Made by a program: the position numbers and the translations under genes
Shown: one piece after another, positions 1 through 15,400 of the stretch
How the letters are laid out: each line of letters opens with the position of its first letter
Numbering within the stretch: position 1 is the stretch's first letter
Assembly: GCA_013398295.1 (NCBI GenBank)
Contig: VZSF01007785.1
Coordinates: 124,001 to 188,000 of the forward strand
Direction: 5' to 3'
Source: Chionis minor
Lineage: Eukaryota > Chordata > Aves > Charadriiformes > Chionididae
Length of the DNA: 64,000 bases
The notes under the pieces: model-generated
Database searches by the model: none
Seen by the model: only the letters and a program-made list of their open reading frames with translations
Told to the model about the DNA's origin: nothing

Positions 1-1230
1 TGAGTAACCTATTTTTTTTCTTCAGGACAATGTCTAATCTAGAGGCGAGATCAAATCCTGCATTAAACAAGCTGTTGACCAAGGTTACGTTAGCGCATAG
101 AGCTTACAGACACGACAAGACCTTCAGCAGCCATTTGGGGGTGTCCAACACTGTGACCCGTCTCTGACGACCGTCTTTCAGAAGTGGCATTAGACTTGCA
201 CCCAGCACAGAGATGCTAAATCAGGCAAGTCTTATCTTTCTTACAGATAAGAGAGGGCAAAGTACAACCCCGGTCCTGGTGGGTGTCTCCCAAAGGCGGC
301 GTGCTGGGCAGGCAGGAGGAGCGGGGAAGTCTATAGGTGCTAAGTTTTGGCACTACTGTCTGGAAACTAAGTCAAGACGAACAAGGTACAGATCTGCAAA
401 ATGCATTGTAATTTTGTTTATGGAGAGGATGAGTATACGCTGATTTTTCTGTAACCTGCTATGTATCTTACAGTGGCAAACATAGCAAGAATGTTTTCCT
501 GCTATGTTAGTTTTATTCCAGTGAGCTAAACCTTCAGTTAGCCTCAGAAACTGAGAGAGAGAACCCTAAATATTTTCCAGAGCTCTTGTTATTCTCGAAA
601 AAAACTTGCTTGTGTGATTTCTGGGAGGGCTGGGAGAGGCGAGAGTGAAGTAGGTAAAAATATGTATGAGTTAGTCAATCAAAGTGTTTAGTAACATCTG
701 TTCTGAAACGGAGGGAGGGGGGTGNGAACTTTATTTGTTTACTGGGGAAATAGTTTCCTAACTTCCCTATTCGATTAAAATAGTGTCTTCAGATTAACAT
801 CCTTAATATTACAAATAACACTTAAGTATTGGGACAGAGGAAACTTAATAACTGGTTTACTTTAGACTTTTTTTTTTAACTTCAGTAAGCCTTTTCTAAA
901 TCCTTTTTTCTTCAGCTTCCTAATTCTGTCATAGTGGGGCCTCAACTACTGCAGAAGATTACTTGCTTTTATTAGGAATTTCAGGGGAGATTTATATATT
1001 GATCTTGAAAGTGAGTATGTGTGGGTGCTGGGGGTTGTAATTATTAAGCCTAAAATTCTCTAGGACCGGACAAGCGTTCCCGCTGTGAACTCTGGAACAG
1101 TCTAAAGGACGTCCTGAGAAAGGTGTCTCAGGTTTGTTACAGATTAATGATCCTCGGTCAAGAGGATTTAAACGCAATAATCAAATGGAAATCTCCGCTT
1201 CTCCCAGTAGCGGCGGGGGCACTTTTGTTC
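1..1230. other. upstream intergenic region, no recognised gene
   Basis: No exon that I recognise lies here. A pyrimidine-rich tract ending in CAG at bases 11-25 looks like a splice acceptor and is followed by a short open stretch to 165, but the predicted peptide resembles nothing I know. In other vertebrates IREB2 lies upstream of HYKK on the same strand, so this could be its 3' flank or 3'UTR; that is inference from gene order. Base 725 is an N. Confidence 0.4.
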
Positions 1231-1620
1231 TTAAAGCCTTTTCCCATTCCGGCAGGAACCAGCTCGTTTCCTTCCCCCTCGGGCCCTTTGAAAACAAACA
1301 AGGATGCGGCGGCGCCCGCTCCGCGCCAGCCGCCCGGGTCCGCGCCCGCTCTGCCCGGGGACCGCCCGCCCGGGAGGGGAGGGGAGGGGAGCGGGNCGCC
1401 GGCAGGCGGGGCCGGCGGCGGGGCCGTTACCGTGAGGCCTCTCAGCCGGGGAGGGGCTCGCAGCTGGCGGCGGGCGGGTCCCGGGGGGAGGAAGCGTCAG
1501 CGGCCCCCGGGGGTCGCGGGGCTGCGCGGAGCGGGCCCGAGCGGGGCAGCCGCTGGGTCCGTCCTGCGATTCCCAAGGGCGGGATGCTGAAGGGCACAGC
1601 GGCTCTAACGTCCTCATCGA
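1230..1620 (+). promoter_or_regulatory. CpG-rich probable HYKK promoter and 5' leader
   Basis: This is a sharp GC- and CpG-rich block flanked by AT-rich DNA, 0.4-0.8 kb upstream of the HYKK start codon. It contains four runs of 3-4 G spaced by single A or AGC at 1372-1395 and an undetermined base at 1396. It probably holds the transcription start and a non-coding first exon that splices to the acceptor at 2021-2022. I could not pick out a convincing donor. Confidence 0.55.
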
Positions 1621-2022
1621 CTCCCAGGTTTCTTGGCTCTTGCAGGTGTGAATTTAGAACTTGCCGGACCGGGATTCGGCAGCTCTGTTCCCTAGGAAAT
1701 CGTTCCTGGTTAGCAACATACCAGGTTAGGCTGCTACTGGAAATTAGTTAATAAAAATACTCCTTGTTAATAAGCTTTTCAGATCGACTCGTTCTGAACA
1801 GACTGCATGCGCCTCTGTAGAAGACTGTTTTGGGGGTGGGGGGGCCACAGGCTGCGTAGTTGACAAGAAGCTGTGATGTAAGAAACCTGCACTGGCGTAG
1901 GGGGGTCTCTCCTTTAATGAATGTAGGAAACTCCTCTCCGGTGTCCGAATGCATTTTGTTGCAGTAATTACTGCTTCTGGTGGCAAAATACAGGTAAGAT
2001 CATCCAACTTCTTTTCTCCTAG

Positions 2023-2375
2023 AGACGTGATGTCATCTGGAAAGGACTGTCAACCCCAGACGTTCACCAAACCGGCACTTGGTGAAAAAGAAGTGATGGA
2101 ATTGGTCGACAGGGTGTTTGGATTAAAGGTGTCGTGGCTCAGGCCGCTCCCCAGCTACGACGATCAGAATTTCCACGTGCGTGTCTCAAGAAACAATGGT
2201 GCGGCCGAAGGTGCTGATGAGTACGTCCTCAAAATCACCAATTCAGAAGACAGCCAGAAGCCTGACCTCCTTGAGGCGCAGACCCAGGCCATGATGTTTC
2301 TCAGCGCTGAAGGCTTCCCTTCAGCTACACCTTGTCTCACAAAAGATGGTAACCTCATGTCTCTGGAGGCAGCAG
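2023..2375 (+). CDS. HYKK: HYKK coding exon 1 (coding from 2030)
   Basis: The acceptor is a pyrimidine tract ending TCCTAG at 2022; bases 2023-2029 are 5'UTR and the ATG is at 2030. The donor is GCAG|GTGAGC after 2375, leaving one base of the Asp116 codon. It encodes residues 1-115, including the conserved SYDDQNFHV segment. Confidence 0.93.
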
Positions 2376-5300
2376 GTGAGCAATTATGAGCACTTTCACT
2401 GCCCTACGATCCCCCTCAGCTTGCTATATGGCAAGGAAAACTCTAGGCTGTTTTTTAAATATTAGGGGATATGTATTAGCTGACCTGTATGTCCAGCCAT
2501 AATAGTCCAAAGTTAAAATACCAGAAGCAAAGCAAGTCGAAGAGAGTAATAATTAACTATGAGAACACTTAGGAAATAGCTTCAGTATAACGAACTGGAC
2601 AAAACATTGATCTGACCTGGCCGTGCGCAAGAAAAGGGGAAAAAAAAGCCTTATTGACTAAATGATGTTAGAAATTATTTGCCTACAGAATGGTGTAAAA
2701 TACAGTTCTAGCCCGTCTATGATGCCAGAACAAATTGCTTTAACAGCACTTGAAGACAGATTGCGTTGACATTTTGCTTTTATTTTCACTGTAACTTCCG
2801 CGCAAAAGCGGGGGTTCCTGAGACCTCCTGTTTGGCTGCCAAACGGCGCGAGCGGGTGCCTGTGGGCGCTGGGGGCAGCCTGCTGTACGCAGGGTCGATT
2901 CCAAGCACAAGGACTAGATGTCCAGCATAGATTGCAAGTGGGTTAAGGTTTGTGGATCATCGTACAACGTTCTGGTAAATCAAATCTTGGAATGAAATCT
3001 GTTGATCAGCTACACCTGATGACTTCTGCACTGGGATAAACCTTTTTTGCCTCTTGCATTAACTAATACTCCATGGGGTATATCAAAGCGACTGACTGTA
3101 TCTCTCTCTGCTTGTTAGATGCTGGACCTGGGAACAAAAAGTACATGGTCAGACTGCTGACTTACCTGCCAGGCAAGCCTGTGGCGAAAATTGCTGCAAA
3201 TCCTCCGATTCTCTATGAGATCGGTAAGCTAGCTGCCAATTTGGATAAAGCTCTCTCAGAGGTAAGTTTTCATTGCTCTGGGCTCACAAACTTTCAGTAA
3301 TTTCTCCTCTGTATTTCTTCTTCTTCTCACTGTCTGCTTTCCTGACCTGCAAAATTCAGGTTGGTGAATGCAGCTGTCAGTTTAACTCATCTTTCAGGTG
3401 CCAGCCTCCAAGCTAGCTGTTATTAAAGCATTTCCCTGAGTAACGTCACCAGTTGGTGCTTATGACTTGGTATCGATGATCCTTTTGCGATTCATTTTTG
3501 TACCGTGAGCAGGGAGATAAGGATTTCTTTTTACTTACGCAAAACTCGCCCGTTTGGTCTTTCAAATAAGGAGAGTGAACCCCTGGCTGCCCAAATTAGA
3601 AGCATGTAAAGCTTGTTTTAAAGCATTTTTGAATAATGTGCCTCAGGCACAGCTGGCTGATCTATTAGTTTGGATTCATTTTGACTTGCTGTCTTTCTCC
3701 TGTTGGTTCCTTCCCTACAACGCCAGCTGTGCTAATGAACAGAGATTTGTGACGCTTCTCTCTCATTTGCACTGCTTCCAGTCAAATATAATCTTAATGC
3801 AAAGTAAAAGATGTTTCTTTACTCTATAATTATACAGGATAATAAAGCTGATAAATCAGCCAGTAATTAAGTTTGATACATAAAAGAACTCCTGCATTAT
3901 TTATTGCCTTTCGTTAACCTTTCCTTCTCAACGTTCTGGCTACCAGCTTCAGACAATTACGAAATGTGAATTGCCAGCTTTACTAACCACATTCTTAAAT
4001 TACAAGAGCATTTTTCAATTGTGAAAGATGATTTACTGTTGCTTTCCACCACTGGTCATGCCCTTGTAATGCGATTAAAACAATTTATGTAGACCAGTTA
4101 GTCTCAAAATATGCCTGTGACTTGCCCTGCCAAGGAGGAAACAGTTGATGAGAAAGCAAATTTTGATGGCATAGGCTCTTTATGCCCTTAACATATGGAT
4201 TATCATCTACAAAGATTTGTCATTTAAAAGACAGGAAATTATAGTCATTCCTGTTAAAGCTTCAGAATATCATTGACAATAAAAATAATAGCTACGGTGT
4301 TAAGTTTTCTGATGACAGATCAGAAAATACAGCCTCTCTTTTCTTGCCACTTAATTTACTTTGTCCACTTGCTAGCAAAGCAATGGGCCGTGCTTTGTGT
4401 TGTGCACAAAATAGTATTTGCCCACTTTTCTCTGCCAGAGTCTCCTTTTGCTTGGATGGGCCTCACATCCTGTGAATGGAAGTAAGTTTATGGCTGTAGA
4501 GTGACTATCTACAGCTTTACAGTAACAAGGGCTCATGACTTTTTATTACCCTTTACACACCTGGTAACCCATTCATAGCTTGCTGGAATCCCCGATGTGT
4601 GCTGGGAAGATTGCAGGGGTTGCTTCCCAGCTGGCATTCTCCCTGCCAATGTGGGGCTTTGGACAGCACTAAGGATCCTGTACTGGCATTTTGGTTTAGG
4701 CTTGATCTTGCTCCTTACTTTTTCATACATGGCTCCAGTTTTGACTATCATTTAGCTATCTTTAACAGCCTTAATTACAAGCCTGGGTTTCTTTTTAAGA
4801 GGAAGCCAGCTACTCTTGTGGGAAGGTTGTTCTTATTTGTTTACGCACTGGTAGAATCCAGCCCACAAGCCGCCCCAATAAGCATTATGAGGATTCGAGG
4901 ATAAGCATGGACTACAGTGGGAGAGATGTGTTTTCTCCCTCAATGTCACTTTCTAAACCAGGTTTTTCATTTGCTAGTGAGAGAGAGGCTAGGAGCCTTG
5001 GGGGTGTTTTTAAATATTTAGGCTAACTGGACTTAAAAAGGCAAATTTTCATAAGAATAAAGCTCTGTCCAGTATCTCCATAAAGTACTTCTGTCCTCAG
5101 GATCTTTTACGCACCAGCTGATCCTAAGGCTTGTCCCCAGAAGCTGCCACTTTCAAATGCAGAGTGTGCCTGTTCCCAGGACGCCGGCAGGTTTTGTGTC
5201 TCTTCTGCTCTGGCAGCTTTCTGTAGCGCCAGCTGCGCAATCCAGGCGCTGCAGTGCGGGACTCTGGCGTCGGCAAGGCCTCGAAGGCGCTACATAATGG

Positions 5301-6912
5301 CCTGTTACAGAAAGTCAGTATCAATTTTAAATTATTTAAGTGACAAATGACTTAAGGTAATCTTTTTACCTCAAGAATGGGGAAAAAACCCATTTGGGTT
5401 GTCTGTAGATATGAAGATGCTTGCCTTAATCATTCCTCCAGTTATTCTTTCATTTGGTGATAAAAAGCAATAGTCAAAATCATGGTGCTTTTCAGTGAGT
5501 CTCATTAGGAACCTGTTAAAGTTACTAGGGGCTTTGAATCAAGTCCTTTAATCATAAACCCAAGATTTTTACTTACTGCCTATTTTGTCTTGTGCTTTTC
5601 CAAAGAAATTCCATCATCCATCAGCAAAAAGTCTGCATCGAGGTCAGTTCATTTGGAACCTGGCAAACGTTCCCCTTCTAGATCAGTACATTTATGCTTT
5701 GGGCCAGAACAAATACCGTGAAGTTGTGGAACAAGTTATCGAGCAGTTTAAAGAGAAAATAATACCCAAGCTAAGCAGTTTTCGAGCCTGTGAGTATTTT
5801 ATTCTCATTGTGATTATGTTGAATTGAGACACTGAAATTTCTTACAGGAGTTTGGGTCTGTGGAGAAGGCAAAAAAAAAATCTCCTTTATCCTTGTTAGA
5901 CGTGCAAATATTGTGCTGAATGAACACAGCGCAGAGTAAGCCAGGAGGAATGTGCTGTCCAGAGTCAGGTTCAGTTCTTGATCTTTCCGATGAGCTTGCT
6001 TCCAGATAAGGTGATGATTTTCATGCTGTTATATTGGCTTAATAAGACTATATGGAGTATAATACTTCATTTCATGAAGGCCCAAATAACTATTTAATCA
6101 TATTTTATCACACATTGATGTTGATGATAATTTGACAATTTGAAAATGGCTATTCTGTGTTTGGAAAACATGTAGCATATCACAGGTAGCACCAGCCTGG
6201 AGTAAGATCTCGTAACACTCCCTTTATCCGTTGCTGTCTGGTCACCTCTTCGTGGAATGGAAGTTCCTGGGAAGCAGTAAGGCCGTGAAAGGCAATGCCT
6301 GACGCTGAGGGAGACTGGTAGGGTTTGGTAGTTGAGTGTTAGTTTGAGCTTCTCTACATCTTTTCCAGGCTGTTTCGCTGAGAAATGTTCGTGTGTGTGG
6401 GAGGGGGGGAAGTAGGTTTTGCTGTTTATTAAATACTATTTCTGTTTCTTCTGTGTTTAGGTATCAATCATGGAGATCTTAATGACCACAACATTCTAGT
6501 AGACTCCAGTTCTGCTTCCCTGGAGAATCCTCAGTACAGAGTGTCCGGCATCCTGGATTTTGGCGACATGAGTTATGGGTATTACGTCTTTGAGGTCGCA
6601 ATAGCCATCATGTACATGATGATCGAGAGCCCGGATCCTCTGGCTGTCGGAGGGCACGTTCTGGCAGGGTTCGAAAGCGTCCTGCCCCTCACGGCTACGG
6701 AGAGAGGCGCCCTCTTTCTCCTGGTGTGCGGGCGGTTTTCCCAGTCCCTCGTCCTGGCGGCGCACACGGCTGTGCTGTACCCGGAGAACAAGGAGTACCT
6801 CATGATCACGGCCAGGACCGGCTGGAAACACTTAACCACCATGTTTGAGCTGGGCCAGGCCGCCGTGGAGAAGACGTGGTTTGGGACGGCCGAGGCGTAC
6901 GGTGGCCGCTGA
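2030..6912 (+). CDS. HYKK: hydroxylysine kinase (HYKK/AGPHD1), 4 coding exons, complete
   Basis: The product phosphorylates 5-hydroxy-L-lysine with GTP in lysine/collagen breakdown (known for the family). Coding exons are 2030-2375, 3119-3261, 5606-5789 and 6461-6912; phases fit and give 374 aa, against about 373 in human. It belongs to the aminoglycoside-phosphotransferase-like kinase fold. Exon 4 shows the catalytic loop HGDLNDHN at residues 228-235 (Asp230) and the metal-binding LDFGD at 256-260 (Asp257). The conserved [12 protein letters not shown] motif is in exon 1. I chose the ATG at 2030 because it follows the acceptor CTCCTAG and gives the family-typical MSSG start. An in-frame ATG at 1949 lies upstream of that acceptor. 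The last exon is CpG-rich. PSMA4 follows directly on the same strand. Confidence 0.96.
3119..3261 (+). CDS. HYKK: HYKK coding exon 2
   Basis: Acceptor CTTGTTAG precedes 3119 and donor GAG|GTAAGT follows 3261. It encodes residues 116-163, including [14 protein letters not shown] and [15 protein letters not shown], and ends in phase 0. Confidence 0.95.
5606..5789 (+). CDS. HYKK: HYKK coding exon 3
   Basis: The acceptor TTTTCCAAAG is a weaker AAG type, but the frame continues correctly into KFHHP. The donor is CCT|GTGAGT after 5789, splitting the Cys225 codon. It encodes residues 164-224 with [21 protein letters not shown]. Confidence 0.94.
6461..6912 (+). CDS. HYKK: HYKK coding exon 4 (terminal)
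   Basis: Acceptor CTGTGTTTAG precedes 6461 and the stop TGA is at 6910-6912. It encodes residues 225-374 with the catalytic HGDLNDHN and [16 protein letters not shown] motifs. The 3' half is rich in CpG, merging into the PSMA4 promoter island. Confidence 0.96.
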
Positions 6913-6944
6913 GGAACCCGCACACCGCCCCCCGACCCTGTTGC

Positions 6945-6950
6945 AATAAA
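6945..6950 (+). terminator. HYKK: HYKK polyadenylation signal AATAAA
   Basis: A canonical AATAAA sits only 32 bases after the HYKK stop codon, implying a 3'UTR of roughly 50-60 nt if it is used. It lies at the upstream edge of the PSMA4 CpG island. Confidence 0.75.
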
Positions 6951-7259
6951 GACACCGTTTCCCGCACCGGAGCGCGTCCGCCGCCGTCTGTGCGTACCGG
7001 GGGCGGGGCGCCATGGGGGCGGGGGTCACTGTCGCCGCCTCACGGCGGCGCGCGCAGCAGCCCGNCGGCCGCCTCCGGCCCGCCGTGAGTGAGGGAGGGC
7101 GGGCGGGCTGGGGGGGAGCGGGGCGCGCCGCGGGGGGCGGCGAGGCCCTCGCCCTCCGCCCCCGCGAGGAGCATGACTCTGCACTGCGGCGGCAGCGCCC
7201 TCTGCGGCCCGGGCCGGGGCCGGGCCGTGCCGGTTAACGTGCGTTGTGCTGTCTTGCAG

Positions 7260-7296
7260 GCCGCGTCCCTCCTGCCCGCAGCGCGTCCCCGGCACC

Positions 7297-7299
<3 letters not shown>
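7260..7299 (+). CDS. PSMA4: PSMA4 exon carrying only the start codon
   Basis: GGCACCATG|GTGAGT: the ATG at 7297-7299 is followed directly by the splice donor, so only Met1 is encoded. The proposed 5' border at 7260 rests on the GTCTTGCAG acceptor. Confidence 0.8.
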
Positions 7300-12223
<4,924 letters not shown>

Positions 12224-12455
12224 AATATGAAATCAAGTGTTCTGTAGATAATATAGGACCTGCTTCAGTAAAAGATAATCTGGATTTCTGTTGTGTGGAA
12301 GCCTACAACTATTCCATGGAGGACCCAGAATTACTTTTGATGAAACAGGTCCTTAGTCATCATTCGAATAATTAGTTTACTGCTCCTTACATTGACCAAT
12401 AATTGCTTTAATTATTGAACACTCTATTTCTTTCATCTTCTATTTTTTATTATGG

Positions 12456-12461
12456 AATAAA
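12456..12461 (+). terminator. PSMA4: PSMA4 polyadenylation signal AATAAA
   Basis: A canonical AATAAA sits 233 bases after the PSMA4 stop. It is followed by a GT-rich stretch (GTGATGGGTGTCTTT) fitting a downstream element, giving a 3'UTR of about 255 nt. Confidence 0.75.
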
Positions 12462-12479
12462 ATTTAAGAAGAATAGTGA

Positions 12480-15400
12480 TGGGTGTCTTTATTTCCTCAG
12501 TAATGCCTGGATATGCACAATCTTGAGGGATTTAATCGCTTTAAACCATTAAAACAAGGTATATGGTAGTTGGTAAAGAACAAATATGGTGTTAGAATTG
12601 TTAGAATTTTGTGTGTACGTGTGGGTTTTCCTTTTAAAGTAGCGAAAAGGGCTCCCAAGTTTGAAAAATCATTTCACAAATAGAGAATTAAAGTGTGCTG
12701 GCATGCCAAGTTTTAATTTTGGCCTATTTTGTTCTATAACAGGCTATGTCAAACTGATGGTCTCACAAGCAGTAGTGTTTTAAACATGCCCTATAGCAAA
12801 TGTGGTCAGTTTATCATAGCCTTTCATGAATGCATGTGTTTTCTAAGAAATTAATCATATAACACTACAAACACGTTCTGCAAAGGCCACATGAGAGTGT
12901 TAAGCTATGTCGTCAAAATACAAATAGGTAAATAAAACAGTGCATGATTTTTAGGCCATGTTGACTATTTTGCATTTTATTCTGAAAGAATATTGAGATG
13001 TTTTATATTTAGTTCAGTGTTGCTGATGCTTCCCCAGAGAATTCGGTTCCCTTCTCTGACAGACAACAGTCTAGAAAGCCAAACAGTTGATCACTTGAGA
13101 AATAATATTTGCACATGAATTAGAAATGACAACAATTCTTGTTCAGATTGTCCCTATACTGAATGCAAAATAATACGGTTTTCAGATTAACAAAAATCTC
13201 TTCTAGCTCTGAAAAAAAATAATTATCTGGAGTTAACAGAGGAGATGGAAACAAGCTACTGAAAATTATTTTGCACCCTTTCAGTTATCAAAAGCAAACT
13301 GAAAAGCTCACTCAAGTAACATGCTTAAATGAGGGGCCTTACCTGCTGAATTTCAAACTGACACTGCTGACCCACCCCCTTTGTGCCAGCCCTGGATCCT
13401 GTCTATCTCGTAGCTGTTTGGTTTTTGGTTTGTGGCTTTTTTGGGTTTGGGGTTTTTTTTGGTTGGTTGGGGTTTTTTTTAGCTTGAAGGATATCTGGTG
13501 TCTACAGGATTTCATATGACCATTTAAAGAAATGCAGTAAATTCACACAGTGTTTTTTAATTGATCCCAGACATTTTGGACTGATAAAACGTACTTTGTC
13601 AACACGGCCAGAAATTACCCTTGGCCTCAGCAAGACCCATTTTTGAGCTCACTGCTGTAAGATTCACTGCTGAGAACAGAGGAGGGAATCTGACTTGAGG
13701 TGTCTGTGCTGCAGCTTGGGTGGAGAGAGGTAGTGCACTCGCTTTGGCAGCCTGTGCACAGAGCGGTGTGGGTGGCACGGGTTCTGTGCAGGCTGCAGGA
13801 CCTGCTTCTTAATTTTCTAAGTCTCAGTGCAGGCCAATTGCTTTAGTCTTTTATACTGAACTTAGTACTTCGTTAGTATTCAAATTTTATAGTTGAAAGT
13901 TACACTGAGTTTTATTTGCACTTTGTGCAACAGTAGATCTTCCAAATAATAACACAGGAATGATATTTCATGTAACGAGTCCTGAACAGTTGCAGACAAC
14001 ATGCAATGGGTAAGATTTAATCGCCATTGTAAAGGGTTACATAAATACCTCAAGCTCTATTTTTATGTTGACAATTTAGTGCTCTTCTTATTTTTTGATA
14101 CCATGAATGCAATATATCAGCATCTTTTGCAGATTTCTAGCTCACTGATGACAGTTACACAAGTACTTGGAATATGCCGTAAAAGCAGCAATGCCAAAAT
14201 GGGAGTTTTTTTCTAACTTCTCAAAGATCACTTGAAGCAAGACAAAACGTGATGTACTCCAGCAATGTTTTCTGTCTTCTAGGAAACTGTTAGACATCTG
14301 AGTCTGGGTTCATCCATGTATATAAATCACGCAAGGCAATTTTAGTGCACTAGAAGTATTATTAGATATGATATAGATTTATTAAAATATTTTTTTAAAA
14401 GCTTCTGTTTCTAACAGAGAGGGGATAACAAATATCTTTGCTTAAAGAACTACCAATAGGATTTCTTTGCCAAACACTGCACCATTTGCTGGTAAAGGAG
14501 AACTTTTTAGATACTGTAATAATTGCAAGTTGGAATGCTTTATACAATTTTCTGATCTGTACTCCGTTATGTATTGAAACATTGTGGTAAGTTGTGTAGT
14601 TACACTACATTTTGATAGATCTATTTATTTAAAGGTTTTGTTTACCCAAAGTGAAAGTATTGTCAAATACTCTATAATCACTGAACAATAACTAACAATT
14701 TAATTTAAAACCCACCATCTCTGTTGCGTGCCATTAATAGCTGATTGTGAGATGAGCCTCATTACTGCCTTGGAATAGACAAGTAACTTTAGCAGGCACT
14801 CATATCCAAGGTGTACAGTACCTTCTGATAAACTAAATGCAATTTCTGATTAGTTTCTGCATTTGAACCTAGGACAGTAAGCAAATGCTGAAGATCTTTT
14901 GTTGACTAGAATCTTCCTGGGACATCCTTACACTAATGCAAGTTCCTTACCTGTTTTTCCTAGAAATAGAGCAGCATTTGGCTACATAAGCCTATTGCGT
15001 TGATTCTGGCTTTGTGTGGTTTTTTAAAAAAAAGAAAAAAAAAAATCAAAAAATCACCACTATCTGTGCCTTTCCTGGGAGTGGTTTGGGGATAAGTCGT
15101 AAGAACAGAAAAATGATTTTGGCGATACATTTGAGTTGTATCTGCTAATCAAAATGATCTTCCTGTTCTTTGTATGTTTTTTTGGTGTACGTAGTGTTTA
15201 CAGTGTATTACGTAAGTATTACAAATATTTAGCTATTGCTGTGGACTAAATGTTATTTTAACACCAGAACTTCGTGTGGTGCTGTGGAAGGTGATAGATT
15301 TTTCAAATTAGGTAAAAGTATTTACTTGAAACTGCATAATATGATCTTAGTAAACTTAAAGACTGGACAGTTTATATCTCACTTGAGTGCATGATAGAAC

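Noticed and set aside
1123..1751. Long open frames through the HYKK CpG island on both strands
   Set aside because: GC-rich sequence lacks stop codons by composition; the peptides are Pro/Arg/Gly-rich and interrupted by an N.
13429..13481. T/G-rich tract considered as a retroposon tail
   Set aside because: No recognisable element body or target duplication beside it.
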